Positions 19,701-27,605 of a stretch of DNA of 64,000 nt are shown one piece after another. Both the position numbers and the translations under genes were made by a program. Below the pieces are notes generated by a model. It had not been told where the DNA came from, searched no databases, and was given only the letters and a program-made list of their open reading frames with translations. This stretch comes from W0P28-013 sp051870755. Lineage in GTDB: Bacteria; Bacteroidota; Bacteroidia; Bacteroidales; Paludibacteraceae. The stretch lies in the NCBI GenBank assembly GCA_051870755.1, contig JBJECE010000003.1, forward strand, positions 1 through 64,000. The letters run 5' to 3'. Every line of letters starts with the position of its first letter. The first letter of the stretch is position 1.

Positions 19701-21208
19701 CGATTCGTTTCACCGGCAAGGCGTCGATGAATAACCTGAAAGTGGCCTTGCAAACCACTGACCCCAATCAAATATCGCCGGCCAAAAAAGCGGGCGAGTT
19801 GTCGATACGTTTCCTGATGCTGATACGGCGCTTGTCTGTGTCGTATCGCGAAACAAGCACGTTGGCATTGCCGAGTTTCTTTGCCGATGCCGGATTCATG
19901 GGGCAGAGCGCCAACAATGGCGTGCTTGCGCCGGGACTTGATTTTGCATTTGGCGTACCGCGACGCGACTATCTGGAGCGCGCTGCCGAACGCGGGTGGA
20001 TTGTGATGAACGACTCTATCATCAATCCGGCGTCGCAGTCCTTCACATCCGATTTCGACGTCAAACTGAACTTGGAGCCGCTGCCGGGCTTGAAAATTGA
20101 TTTGAATTCAAAACGCGTTTCGACCGACCAAACCTCCATTCAATACATGTACAGCGACATGCCGACTACGTTTACCGGCACATTCCGCATGACGCACGCT
20201 GCTATTCTGACCTCGTTTTGGCACACCGGCGATGCGTCCGAAAACTATACGTCGCGCGCGTTCGAACAGTTCAAACAAAACCGCGCGTATGTGGCATCGA
20301 CTTTGCAACAGCGATACAATGGCACAAAATATCCGACGACGGGTTTCATGGCCGACAACGAACTGAAAGGCAAAACCTACGATGCTGCCAATGGCGCGTA
20401 TAGCCAAAATTCGCCCGATGTACTGATTCCGGCATTTCTGGCCGCCTACACGGGACGCGACATCACCAAAGCCGATCTCTCGCCATTCCCCTCGTTTTGG
20501 AGTTTAATCCCGAATTGGAAAATATCGTACGATGGTCTGACACGCATACCATGGGTGCAAAAACACTTCAAATCGGTTACACTCAATCACGCCTATCAAT
20601 GCACCTACAATGTCGCAGCATATACGTCGTTTGCCAATTATGCCGAAAACGAGGACGGATTTGGTTTTGTGCGCGATGTAACGAGTGGAAATCCCGTGCC
20701 GTCGAGCCAATACGACATATCGAGCGTAACAATCAGCGAAAGTTTTGCGCCGTTCCTCGCCGTGGACGTGGCTATGAAAAATAGTTTTACCGGCAAATTC
20801 GAATATCGCAAACAGCGCACTTTGTCGCTCAACCTCAATTCCAACCAACTCATCGAATCGACCAACGACGAATGGGTTGTCGGATTGGGTTATGTGGTCA
20901 AAGATTTTGATGTCGTGCTGAAACTGAAAAAGAAAACCACAACCGTGAAAAACGACTTGACAACGCGCATCGATTTCTCGTTCAAAGACATCAAAACGAT
21001 TATCCGCAAAATCGACAGCGACGATGTGCAGCCGACTACCGGCACCAAAATGCTGACCATCAAACTGACTGCCGATTATGTGTTCAGTTCCAAACTGAAT
21101 CTGCGCTTGTTCTACGACTATCAGATGAGCAATCCGCTGATTTCGACCTCCTATCCGATTTCGACTTCAAATGTCGGCTTCAGCATCAAATTTATGCTGA
21201 CGCGTTGA
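13745..21208 (+). CDS. sprA: T9SS outer-membrane translocon SprA (Sov)
   Basis: 2,487 residues, among the largest single-chain beta-barrels known. SprA forms the outer-membrane pore through which T9SS cargo leaves the cell. Start is GTG 13745; the first 27 residues form a signal peptide (basic start, hydrophobic VVMLFVGGIVLL, ending near VAQQ). ATG 13772 is a shorter alternative. The body is rich in aromatic and polar alternating segments, with repeats of SprA-type N-terminal domains (DKINFTMNYNTDATFEFD). The C-terminus ends in an amphipathic strand (GFSIKFMLTR). With the SUMF1 lipoprotein at 9.8-11.2 kb it shows the organism has a T9SS. Confidence 0.96.
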   Translation: MNFFQKIVVMLFVGGIVLLPYNSMVAQQSGVGVAADDDAAYDYAVPTDTAMLRAYTVKPLQTQTYGELQQQYPMDLQPSNVQSEVVYDPNTGNYIFHTKVGEMDVATPFVMSGDEYQNYTQRTQMSQYFRAKNAEAQSNFEDKFNLADMKFSLGPAEKVFGPGGVQLKTQGSAELIFGIVTNKVDNPSMSERLRKTTTFDFDEKIQLNVNGKVGDKINFTMNYNTDATFEFDQQMLKLGYEGKEDEIIRKIEVGNVSMPLNSSLIRGSSSLFGFKADLQFGKLSISAVASQQKSSSQKVSSKGGSQRREFDVPIDKYDENRHFFLSQYFRDTYDQNMSKLPYITSGITINRIEVWVTNKRGNFDQARNILCFMDLAESQTIDNAHWTSSGARYPDNAVNTLYNEVKAIPNIRDIQQFNNLMESTYAGMGIEGGEDYEKIESARRLESSEYTLNSTLGFISLKTALNADEVLAVAYEYTLGGKTYQVGEFSTDGIESPDALMVKMLKSSAPSPSNAMWKLMMKNVYYLGAMNIQADNFELNVQYQNDTTGTYLNYLSEGNVKNKLLLKVMNLDRLDARQEARPDGKFDYVEGYTVQSSTGRIIFPVVEPFGSHLRKAIGNDAIADKYVFQELYDSTLVVAGELTEKNKFRLTGKYQSSSGSEIQLGAMNVPRGSVVVTAGGATLTENVDYTVDYTMGTVTILNESILASGTSVDVSLENQSLFNTQRKTLVGTHLEYAFNDKFSLGGTVMHLAEMPLVTKTEVGNEPIANTIWGVNAAYRDEAPWLTKAIDALPLLNATAPSNISLSGEFAHLIPGHRKVDNNPGYAYLDDFESTETGIDLRYPYYWHLASTPYDPSAGALFPEAALSNNTDYGKNRALFSWFSIDNSVFNLNNSTTPEHIRKDPDLQSNHLTRAVREQELFPNRESLMGQSSYLPVLNLSFYPDERGPYNLDVSGMDMNTGKLQNPEKRWGGMMRKLETSDFETANIEYLEFWLMDPFVYDTLGTAKGGDLYFNLGDVSEDILKDGKKFFENGMPIDGDTTQTDATVWGRVPRKQSMVLAFDNSAGAREYQDVGLNGLRTEDEFTFPTYQQYVETLRSMLPANVRAEMEADPFSPLNDPAGDNFHHYRGSDYDADEVGIIERYKHYCGPEGNSPASDASTETYSVSATTVPDVEDINQDNTLNEYEKYYQYRVSLRPSAMEVGNNFITDKIVAHVELENGKTEDVTWYQFKIPIREYEKKVGSIRDFKSVRFMRVFMHGFSEPTFLRFGTLELIRGEWRSYTKALYDPTNPPSTVGTMNVSSVSIEENNKKTPVNYVLPPGVTRETDPSQPQLTQENEQSMVMRVYDLAPGDARAVYKNISMDMRQYRRLQMFTHAEHMLDDMGELNDYELSVFIRLGSDYQNNYYEYEIPLKLTPEGVYSSSETDAKIVWPESNMFDFPFELLTNIKNNRNAQKNKGGGVSYTKAYTEFDPEKPKNKVTIVGNPSLGDVQTIMIGVRNQGRDVKTGEIWLDELRLTDYNEDGGWAVMGNASIGLSDIGNFNLSVRHETAGFGGIEETLLQRRLDDLTQLNVSAAFEFGRFFPEKANVHIPLYFSYSLENSKPQYNPLDGDILLDDALDALETKTERDSLLRMAETKTVNKSVNLTNVKVDIKTASRPRVYDPANFSASYAYTETQELDPETERDVTLQHRGTLSYSFSTTPRPWEPFKDVKAFQKPAWRFFKDFGINYEPSVLAFSTTMNRRYSETQLRDLEGSMNLNYYDVNNSLLSSSKDFVWDRQFELKYDLTKNLKFHLTTAFNARIDETKNTPVNREFFPDEYENWKDTVLQSMAHFGRPLTYQQVFNASYSVPFSKMPIFDWITANGQYNVTYNWNRGAELDDNVTLGNEVSNLANWQVDGQMNFEKLYNKSKYLKDINTRYSSNRNNTRRGGANNRFKPKNETLTLNIEKGQSVELKHKLNSKLLKIEITDTLGHPVKVPYTIVDNNTIRFTGKASMNNLKVALQTTDPNQISPAKKAGELSIRFLMLIRRLSVSYRETSTLALPSFFADAGFMGQSANNGVLAPGLDFAFGVPRRDYLERAAERGWIVMNDSIINPASQSFTSDFDVKLNLEPLPGLKIDLNSKRVSTDQTSIQYMYSDMPTTFTGTFRMTHAAILTSFWHTGDASENYTSRAFEQFKQNRAYVASTLQQRYNGTKYPTTGFMADNELKGKTYDAANGAYSQNSPDVLIPAFLAAYTGRDITKADLSPFPSFWSLIPNWKISYDGLTRIPWVQKHFKSVTLNHAYQCTYNVAAYTSFANYAENEDGFGFVRDVTSGNPVPSSQYDISSVTISESFAPFLAVDVAMKNSFTGKFEYRKQRTLSLNLNSNQLIESTNDEWVVGLGYVVKDFDVVLKLKKKTTTVKNDLTTRIDFSFKDIKTIIRKIDSDDVQPTTGTKMLTIKLTADYVFSSKLNLRLFYDYQMSNPLISTSYPISTSNVGFSIKFMLTR

Positions 21209-21227
21209 GTATGTTGTACTGCAAACA

Positions 21228-21268
21228 AAAGCGCCGGCTGCTGCATCTTGCAGCGAACCGGACGCTTT
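21228..21268. terminator. hairpin between convergent sprA and the QueD-like gene
   Basis: An AAAGCG/CGCTTT outer stem encloses CCGG and CTGCA pairings. T-rich sequence follows on both sides (TTGTTTTGTTTT on plus, TTTTGTTTG on minus), so it could serve both genes. Confidence 0.55.
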
Positions 21269-21329
21269 CACGTTCTTGTTTTGTTTTGACGGATGCGCTT
21301 GCTGTGTCGCGCACCGCTGTCAGGCTAAA

Positions 21330-21896
21330 TTAGTGCTTGCGATAACCGCATTTGGGGCAAACGCCGTTTTCGTCGAGCGAAATGCCACAGAGCGGGCAGC
21401 GGTCGATTTGCTTGCGGCCGTCAAATTCGGCCGATGCAGCGTTTACACCGCTGGTGAATGTGATTTTGGCGATGTTGAGTTTGTCGCGCAAAAGGGCATA
21501 AACGATTTTGATCATTCCCTCGACGGTCATCGTCTCTTTGGTTACCACCAACCGACAATCGGGATAGGCTGTGGCCAATTCCGTTTTGAAGGCTTCGCCT
21601 TTCATCGTGTTGCGCGGATGGCCGTTTTTGATGCCTTGTTTTTCGTACACATCCAGAATGGCCGGCAACAGCGGGTCATCCTCTCTGAGAATCAGAGCGT
21701 GGTCGAAATTTTTCAGCACATCCCATGCCACTTTTTGAATTTCGTTACAAGGATACACCATATTGACGCCCTCGTTGATGGAATCTTCCACTTCGATGGT
21801 CAAAACGCCGGTGTGCCCGTGCAAGTACTGCGCTTCGCCTTGAAAACCGTAAAATCGGTGCGCATACTGCAAATCGAATGTTGTGATGCTTCTCAT
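21330..21896 (-). CDS. QueD/PTPS-like protein with C-terminal zinc ribbon
   Basis: 188 residues, longer than E. coli QueD (about 120). The fold of 6-pyruvoyl-tetrahydropterin / 6-carboxy-tetrahydropterin synthase is indicated by the zinc-ligand motifs YAHRF and LHGH and by VTKETMTVEG. QueD makes the queuosine/deazapurine precursor. The residue aligned with the QueD catalytic Cys (HKCGRLHGH) is Ala here (GEAQYLHGH), with a Glu just before it. An insertion follows the FDHAL segment, and the C-terminus has a four-cysteine ribbon, CPLC and CPKC. Activity is therefore uncertain. It is 19 bases downstream of rubrerythrin on the same strand. Confidence 0.75.
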   Translation of the reverse strand: MRSITTFDLQYAHRFYGFQGEAQYLHGHTGVLTIEVEDSINEGVNMVYPCNEIQKVAWDVLKNFDHALILREDDPLLPAILDVYEKQGIKNGHPRNTMKGEAFKTELATAYPDCRLVVTKETMTVEGMIKIVYALLRDKLNIAKITFTSGVNAASAEFDGRKQIDRCPLCGISLDENGVCPKCGYRKH

Positions 21897-21915
21897 AGTC
21901 GTTTTGTGTTAAAGG

Positions 21916-22458
21916 TTAATAATTGGTTGCTTTTACTTCGAAGTAACTTTGCGGATGGTCGCATACAGGGCATACTTCGGGGGCTTTTGCGCCGATGACA
22001 ATATGTCCGCAGTTGCGGCATTGCCAAATGGTGTCGCCGTCGCGCGAGAATACCACGCCCTCTTCGATATTTTGGAGCAGGCGACGATAGCGCTCTTCGT
22101 GTGCCTTTTCGATGGCGGCTACGCCACGCATTTTGGCGGCAATTTCGAAGAATCCTTCCTCTTCGGCCTCTTTGGCCATGCGGTCGTACATGTCTGTCCA
22201 TTCGTAGTTTTCGCCTTCGGCTGCTGCTTTCAAGTTCGTCATCGTGTCTTGAATAGCACCGCCTTCCAGATACTTGAACCACATTTTTGCGTGTTCTTTT
22301 TCGTTGTCGGCAGTCTCCTCAAACAGGGCTGCTATCTGCTGATAACCATCTTTTTTCGCTTTCGAGGCGAAATAGGTGTACTTGTTGCGTGCCTGCGATT
22401 CGCCGGCAAATGCCTCCATGAGGTTTTTCTCTGTTTTTGTGCCTTTTAAGTCTTTCAT
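21916..22458 (-). CDS. rubrerythrin
   Basis: 180 residues from ATG 22458 (MKDLKGTKTEKNL), the family start; an upstream in-frame ATG would add an untypical tail. A peroxide-reducing protein of anaerobes. The N-terminal ferritin-like four-helix domain carries the diiron ligands (EAFAGESQARNKY, DNEKEHAKMW, AIEKAHEERY). The C-terminal rubredoxin-type FeS4 site has CRNCGH and CPVCDH. It is transcribed away from oxyR, suggesting peroxide-responsive control (inference). The QueD-like gene follows closely. Confidence 0.96.
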   Translation of the reverse strand: MKDLKGTKTEKNLMEAFAGESQARNKYTYFASKAKKDGYQQIAALFEETADNEKEHAKMWFKYLEGGAIQDTMTNLKAAAEGENYEWTDMYDRMAKEAEEEGFFEIAAKMRGVAAIEKAHEERYRRLLQNIEEGVVFSRDGDTIWQCRNCGHIVIGAKAPEVCPVCDHPQSYFEVKATNY

Positions 22459-22506
22459 AATTGTTTTGAATTTTAGTTGGTTGACAAAATTGGAATAACT
22501 TTGATG

Positions 22507-22537
22507 CAAAAATACATAATTGTTTGGAATCCGACAA
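22507..22537 (-). promoter_or_regulatory. promoter for rubrerythrin
   Basis: Minus-strand TTGT (22537-22534), 19 bases, TATTTTTG (22514-22507). Confidence 0.6.
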
Positions 22538-22601
22538 CAGAAAAAGCCTATTTTATTGATAGAAAAAATCTATTTTACTCGGTATGTATGTAAAAAAATA
22601 G

Positions 22602-22609
22602 TAATTTTG
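22602..22609 (+). promoter_or_regulatory. -7 box for oxyR
   Basis: TAATTTTG, 21 bases before the ATG. No good -33 box, which would fit a promoter needing an activator (inference). Confidence 0.55.
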
Positions 22610-22630
22610 CAGGCAAAATACACAGACAAA

Positions 22631-23557
22631 ATGACTTTGCAACAATTAGAATATTTTGTGGCCGTCTTTCGTATCCGACATTTTGCCAAAGCGGCTGAAG
22701 CCTGTGGTGTAACACAGCCTACACTCAGTGCCATGATACAGAAGTTGGAAAACGAATTGGGCGTCAAGTTGTTCGAACGATCGTCGCAGCAAGTGCTGCC
22801 GACACCCATCGGAAAAATGTTGGCCGAACAGGCGCACACCGTATTGGCCGAAGCCGCCCGCCTGAAAGCCATGGTGGACGAGGAGCGCAACGTGCTTTCG
22901 GGTACGTTTCGGCTGGGCATTCTGCCTACGATTGCGCCCTATTTATTGCCGCGACTGATGCCTTATTTACAACGAAAATATCCGCACACAAAAATACAGG
23001 TGCTGGAGATGAAAACGAACGAACTCCGGCAGGCGCTGACGGACGGCGAGGTCGATGCGGCCATACTTGTCAAAGTGGAGTCGTTTGCCGAGTTTGATTG
23101 CCGCACGTTGTTTTACGAACAGTTCCTGACATACATTTCGCGCGAACATCCGCTGTTTGCCCGCACGGCTATCAAAACGGCCGATTTGCACACCGATCAC
23201 TTGTTGTTGCTCGACGAGGGACACTGTTTTCGCGACCAATTGGTGCGATTTTGTCATTTGAAAGCGGCGCGTGCCAGCCAATCGACCTACAAATTGGGCA
23301 GTATCGAAACGTTTATGCGCATCGTTGAGAGCGGCTGTGGCGTAACGTTCATTCCCGAATTGGCTTTGGAACAACTGACGGCGGCTCAAAAAGAGTTGGT
23401 ACGCCCGTTTGCCATACCTATCCCGACGCGGGAAATCGTGATGCTGACTGTCAAACACTTTGTACGTCAAATGTGGTTGGATACGCTGTTCGATGCGGTG
23501 CGTCGTTGTGTGCCTGCACGGATGCTGACGTTGAATAATACCGAACAGCGCTTGTAG
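22631..23557 (+). CDS. oxyR: peroxide-sensing LysR regulator OxyR
   Basis: 308 residues from ATG 22631 (MTLQQLEYFVAV). The N-terminal winged helix-turn-helix (AKAAEACGVTQPTLSAMIQKLE) is followed by a LysR sensor domain. The redox pair is preserved at Cys199 and Cys208 (GHCFRDQLVRFC), the same numbers as in E. coli OxyR. Peroxide oxidises this pair to a disulfide and switches the protein on (family knowledge). It is divergent from rubrerythrin across a 172-base gap, a natural target for its own binding. The frame is open upstream, but the extension is not LysR-like. Confidence 0.95.
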   Translation: MTLQQLEYFVAVFRIRHFAKAAEACGVTQPTLSAMIQKLENELGVKLFERSSQQVLPTPIGKMLAEQAHTVLAEAARLKAMVDEERNVLSGTFRLGILPTIAPYLLPRLMPYLQRKYPHTKIQVLEMKTNELRQALTDGEVDAAILVKVESFAEFDCRTLFYEQFLTYISREHPLFARTAIKTADLHTDHLLLLDEGHCFRDQLVRFCHLKAARASQSTYKLGSIETFMRIVESGCGVTFIPELALEQLTAAQKELVRPFAIPIPTREIVMLTVKHFVRQMWLDTLFDAVRRCVPARMLTLNNTEQRL

Positions 23558-23583
23558 TTGTTTTCGCTGTGTGGCAAAACCGA

Positions 23584-23619
23584 AGAGCGGTGTCTTTTCG
23601 TCTGAAAAGGCACCGCTCT
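23584..23619. terminator. hairpin between oxyR and rpsA
   Basis: An AGAGCGGTG/CACCGCTCT stem continues into CTTTTC/GAAAAG, 16 bp with one G-T. It lies between convergent genes. No long T run follows on either side, so termination may be weak. Confidence 0.55.
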
Positions 23620-23671
23620 TGCTGTGTTATTGTTTTCAATGTCTGGACTTAACCCGCTGACACTGAATTAC

Positions 23672-25627
23672 TTATTCGGCATCGTCTTTTTTTGCTGCTT
23701 TTTTAGTCGTTTTTTTAGCCGGTTTTGCTTCAGCCTCACCTTCGGCGGCTTCGGTCTTTTTGGCGCGCGACGTTTTTTTAGCCGGTTTTTCGGCTTGTTC
23801 GTCAGCGTTTTTTTCAGCCTCTTTCTTTATCAGTTTTTCGGTGGCTGCGGCTACCATCTCATTTTTCAGAGCCGACAAAGCATCAATGTCGCCGAGTGTC
23901 GTTTTTTCGATCACGGGCAACTCTTCTTTTTTGGATTTTTTGGTTGCCTTTTTGCTGTCGGCGGCTTCGGTTTCGGCCGATGCTGCTTTGGCTTCGTCTT
24001 CGTGGATGCGGCTGTGCGACAAGATGATACGTTTGGCTTCTTTGTTGAATTCAATCACTTTGAAGTTCAGTTTCTCGTCCATTTTGGCCATTGTGCCGTC
24101 TTCTTTTACCAAGTGTTTCGGTGTGGCGAAACCTTCTACGCCGTATGGCAAAGCAACGACTGCGCCTTTGTCGAGCATCTCGATGATGGTGCCTTCGTGA
24201 ATGCTGTCAGGTGTGAAAATGGTCTCGAACACATCCCACGGATTTTCTTCCAATTGCTTGTGGCCGAGGCTCAAACGACGATTTTCTTTGTCTATTTCCA
24301 ATACAACCACTTCGATTTCGGAACCGATTTGTGTGAATTCCGACGGGTGTTTGATTTTTTTCGTCCAGCTCAAGTCGCTGATGTGAATCAGACCATCGAT
24401 GCCTTCTTCAATCTCGACAAATACGCCGAAGTTGGTGAAGTTGCGCACTTTGGCCATGTGGCGTGTGCCAACGGCGTATTTGGTGTCGATGGTTTCCCAC
24501 GGGTCGGCTTTCAGTTGTTTGATGCCGAGCGACATTTTGCGCTCGTTGCGGTCGAGAGTAAGGATGACGGCTTCTACTTCGTCGCCCACTTTCAGGAAGT
24601 CTTGTGCGCTGCGCAGGTGTTGGCTCCAGCTCATTTCGCTGACGTGAATCAAACCTTCGACGCCAGGAATGACTTCGACAAATGCGCCGTAGTCGGTCAT
24701 CACTACCACTTTGCCTTTCACATGGTCGCCTACCTGCAAGTTCGGGTCGAGGGCGTCCCACGGGTGCGGTGTCAGTTGTTTCAAACCGAGAGCGATACGT
24801 TTCTTCTCGTCGTCGAAATCGAGGATAACCACGTTGATTTTTTGGTCGAGTTGAACAACTTCCGACGGGTCGTTCACGCGTCCCCAACTCAAGTCGGTGA
24901 TGTGAATCAAACCATCTACGCCGCCAAGGTCGATGAATGCACCGAACGATGCAATGTTTTTGACAACGCCTTCGAGTACTTGACCTTTTTCGAGTTTCGA
25001 AATAATCTCTTTTTTCTGTTTCTCGAGTTCGGCTTCGATAAGTGCTTTGTGCGAAACGACAACGTTTTTGTATTCTTGGTTGATTTTCACAACTTTGAAT
25101 TCCATCGTTTTGCCGACGAATACATCGTAGTCGCGGATGGGTTTAACGTCGATTTGCGAACCCGGCAGGAAGGCTTCGATGCCGAATACATCGACAATCA
25201 TGCCGCCTTTGGTGCGACATTTTACATAGCCTTTGATGATCTCTTCGTTGTTGAGGGCTTCGTTTACGCGATCCCACGAGCGCGATGCACGGGCTGCTTT
25301 GTGCGACAGAATCAGTTGGCCTTTTTTGTCTTCTTGGTTTTCGATGTACACTTCTACTTGATCGCCGACTTTCAGGTCGGGGTTGTAGCGAAACTCGCTC
25401 ATCGGAATGATGCCGTCCGATTTGAAACCGATGTTTACCACTACTTCGCGTTTGTTCATCGAAATGATTGTGCCCATTACGACTTCTTTGTCTTTCACTT
25501 TGTTCAGCGTGTTGTCGTACTGTGCGGTGAGTTCTGCTTTTTCTTCTTTGGTTACGATGTCGCCATTTTCGTAGGCATCCCAATCGAAGTCAGCCGCAGG
25601 AGCTGCTTGAAATTTGTTTTCTTCCAT
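23672..25627 (-). CDS. rpsA: 30S ribosomal protein S1
   Basis: 651 residues. Binds mRNA on the 30S subunit; of special weight in Bacteroidota, where Shine-Dalgarno pairing is rare. Six S1 RNA-binding repeats run from about residue 45 to 540, with repeated signatures such as VVKNIASFGAFIDLGGVDGL, DYGAFVEVIPGVEGLIHVSE and NFGVFVEIEEGIDGLIHISD. The last 100 residues form a Lys/Ala/Glu-rich tail with PAKKTTKKAAKK-type repeats, typical of this phylum. The leader carries a small hairpin and starts from its own promoter. Confidence 0.96.
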   Translation of the reverse strand: MEENKFQAAPAADFDWDAYENGDIVTKEEKAELTAQYDNTLNKVKDKEVVMGTIISMNKREVVVNIGFKSDGIIPMSEFRYNPDLKVGDQVEVYIENQEDKKGQLILSHKAARASRSWDRVNEALNNEEIIKGYVKCRTKGGMIVDVFGIEAFLPGSQIDVKPIRDYDVFVGKTMEFKVVKINQEYKNVVVSHKALIEAELEKQKKEIISKLEKGQVLEGVVKNIASFGAFIDLGGVDGLIHITDLSWGRVNDPSEVVQLDQKINVVILDFDDEKKRIALGLKQLTPHPWDALDPNLQVGDHVKGKVVVMTDYGAFVEVIPGVEGLIHVSEMSWSQHLRSAQDFLKVGDEVEAVILTLDRNERKMSLGIKQLKADPWETIDTKYAVGTRHMAKVRNFTNFGVFVEIEEGIDGLIHISDLSWTKKIKHPSEFTQIGSEIEVVVLEIDKENRRLSLGHKQLEENPWDVFETIFTPDSIHEGTIIEMLDKGAVVALPYGVEGFATPKHLVKEDGTMAKMDEKLNFKVIEFNKEAKRIILSHSRIHEDEAKAASAETEAADSKKATKKSKKEELPVIEKTTLGDIDALSALKNEMVAAATEKLIKKEAEKNADEQAEKPAKKTSRAKKTEAAEGEAEAKPAKKTTKKAAKKDDAE

Positions 25628-25647
25628 TGTGGAAAAATTTTTTTTGC

Positions 25648-25668
25648 GTCGGAGTTTGTGCGTCCGAC
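25648..25668 (-). promoter_or_regulatory. hairpin in the rpsA leader
   Basis: A 6-bp stem GTCGGA/TCCGAC with a 9-base loop lies in the roughly 80-base untranslated leader, 21 bases before the start. No T run follows in the minus direction, so it is not a terminator. A role in S1 autoregulation is possible but only inferred. Confidence 0.4.
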
Positions 25669-25713
25669 AGGTTAAACAATAGGGTTAATTCTGCATTTGC
25701 GTAAAATGCGGCG

Positions 25714-25743
25714 CAAAGATACAAAAAAATCGTTGAATAGCAA
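25714..25743 (-). promoter_or_regulatory. promoter for rpsA
   Basis: Minus-strand TTG (25743-25741), 19 bases, TATCTTTG (25721-25714). Confidence 0.7.
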
Positions 25744-25778
25744 TGACTTTCAACGACTTTTTTCGTGTATTTCGTTTT

Positions 25779-27581
25779 TTAGGCGTTTTTGCCTTGACGT
25801 TTGCGCTCGGTTTCGTCCAATATGATTTTGCGTATGCGCAGGTGGTGCGGCGTAACTTCCACATACTCATCTTCTTTGATGTACTCGAGTGCCTCTTCGA
25901 GGCTGAATACGATGGGTGGCGGCAGGGTCGCTTTGTCGTCGGCGCTTTTCGAACGCATGTTGGTCAGTTTTTTTGACTTGGTAACGTTGATGACGATGTC
26001 GCCTTCCTTGGCATTCTCGCCAACGACTTGTCCGGCGTACACTTCGTCCTGCGGGAATATGAAGAACCGTCCGCGGTCTTGCAATTTGTCGAGGGCGTAG
26101 GCGAATGCTGTGCCGGCTTCCATGGCGATGAGCGAGCCGTTTTGGCGGCGTTCGATTTCGCCTTTCCATGGCTGATATTCGGCAAAACGATGTGCCATGA
26201 TGGCTTCGCCGGCCGACAAGGTCAGTATGGTGTTGCGCAGGCCGATGATGCCGCGCGACGGAATCATAAATTCCAATTGCAAGCGGTCGTTTTGCGTTTC
26301 CATCATGGTGAGTTCGCCTTTGCGGCGCGTTATCACGTCAATGATTTTGCTGGAATACTCTTCGGGTACGTTGATGGTCAGTTGTTCGATAGGCTCGCAT
26401 TTCACGCCATCAATTTCTTTGGTGATGACTTGCGGTTGGCCTACTTGCAGTTCGTAGCCTTCGCGGCGCATAGTTTCGATGAGCACCGACAAGTGCAGTA
26501 CGCCGCGTCCCGATACGCGCCAAACGTCGGATGTTTCCGATTTTTCGACGCGCAGCGCCAAGTTTTTGTCCAATTCGCGCATCAGTCGCTCGTGTATGTG
26601 GCGCGAGGTAACGTATTTGCCGTCCTGACCGTAGAATGGCGAGTCGTTGTTGGTGAACGACATGCTCATCGTCGGTTCGTCGATGGCGATGGGCGGCAAG
26701 GCTTCCGGTGTGTTGATGTCGGCAATGGTGTCGCCTATTTCGAATCCGTCGATGCCGACCATGGCGCAGATGTCGCCCGAACCGACTTCGGCCGCTTCTA
26801 CTTTGCCCAAACCGGTGAAGGTGTTCAATGTTTTGATGCGCGATTTCACGATGGTGCCATCGCGTTTGATGAGCGCCACATCTTGGTTGGCTTTGAATGT
26901 GCCGCGGTGTACGCGTCCTACGGCGATGCGGCCTACATACGACGAGTAGTCGAGCGATGTGATGAGCATTTGCGCGGCGCCTTCGATGTATTGCGGAGCG
27001 GGAATGTATTCGATGATGGCGTCGAGCAGGGCGGTGATGTTGTCGGTGGGCGTGCGCCAATCGGTTGACATCCAATTCTGCTTGGCCGAACCGTAAATGG
27101 TCTGAAAATCAAGTTGATCTTCGGTGGCGTTCAGGTTGCACATCAGGTCGAAAACGGCCTCTTGCGCTTCGTCGGGGCGGCAGTTGGGCTTATCGACTTT
27201 GTTGATGACGACGATGGGTTTCAACCCGATTTGCAACGCTTTTTGCAGCACGAAACGTGTTTGCGGCATCGGCCCTTCGAACGCATCGACCAGCAGCAGA
27301 CAGCCGTCGGCCATGTTGAGCACGCGTTCGACTTCACCACCGAAATCGGCGTGTCCCGGTGTATCGATGATGTTGATTTTTGTGCCTTTGTAGGTGATCG
27401 AAACGTTTTTCGACAGAATTGTGATGCCGCGTTCGCGTTCCAAATCGTTATTGTCCAAAATGAGTTCGCCCGTTTGCTGATTCTCGCGGAACAGTTGTCC
27501 GGCCAGCAGCATTTTGTCCACCAGCGTGGTTTTGCCGTGGTCAACGTGAGCGATAATTGCTATGTTACGAATATCTTGCAT
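25779..27581 (-). CDS. typA: translational GTPase TypA/BipA
   Basis: 600 residues from ATG 27581 (MQDIRNIAI); ATG 27587 is two codons upstream. An EF-G-like GTPase that helps assemble the 50S subunit, especially under stress or cold. G1 is AHVDHGKT (residues 11-18), then RGITI, DTPGHADFGGEV and NKVDKPN. Domains II, III and V and the TypA-specific C-terminal domain follow; the latter contains SRGIIGLRN. Length matches the family. Its promoter ends 25 bases before the start. Confidence 0.97.
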   Translation of the reverse strand: MQDIRNIAIIAHVDHGKTTLVDKMLLAGQLFRENQQTGELILDNNDLERERGITILSKNVSITYKGTKINIIDTPGHADFGGEVERVLNMADGCLLLVDAFEGPMPQTRFVLQKALQIGLKPIVVINKVDKPNCRPDEAQEAVFDLMCNLNATEDQLDFQTIYGSAKQNWMSTDWRTPTDNITALLDAIIEYIPAPQYIEGAAQMLITSLDYSSYVGRIAVGRVHRGTFKANQDVALIKRDGTIVKSRIKTLNTFTGLGKVEAAEVGSGDICAMVGIDGFEIGDTIADINTPEALPPIAIDEPTMSMSFTNNDSPFYGQDGKYVTSRHIHERLMRELDKNLALRVEKSETSDVWRVSGRGVLHLSVLIETMRREGYELQVGQPQVITKEIDGVKCEPIEQLTINVPEEYSSKIIDVITRRKGELTMMETQNDRLQLEFMIPSRGIIGLRNTILTLSAGEAIMAHRFAEYQPWKGEIERRQNGSLIAMEAGTAFAYALDKLQDRGRFFIFPQDEVYAGQVVGENAKEGDIVINVTKSKKLTNMRSKSADDKATLPPPIVFSLEEALEYIKEDEYVEVTPHHLRIRKIILDETERKRQGKNA

Positions 27582-27605
27582 ATACATTACCTTAAAAACC
27601 GGCTG

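Noticed and set aside
18338..19771. 477-codon minus-strand open frame, and similar long frames at 13682-14899 and 16391-17740
   Set aside because: All lie inside sprA on the opposite strand; shadows of codon bias.
23624..25675. 683-codon plus-strand open frame
   Set aside because: Lies fully antisense to rpsA. Its Phe/Val-rich translation is the mirror of the S1 repeats.
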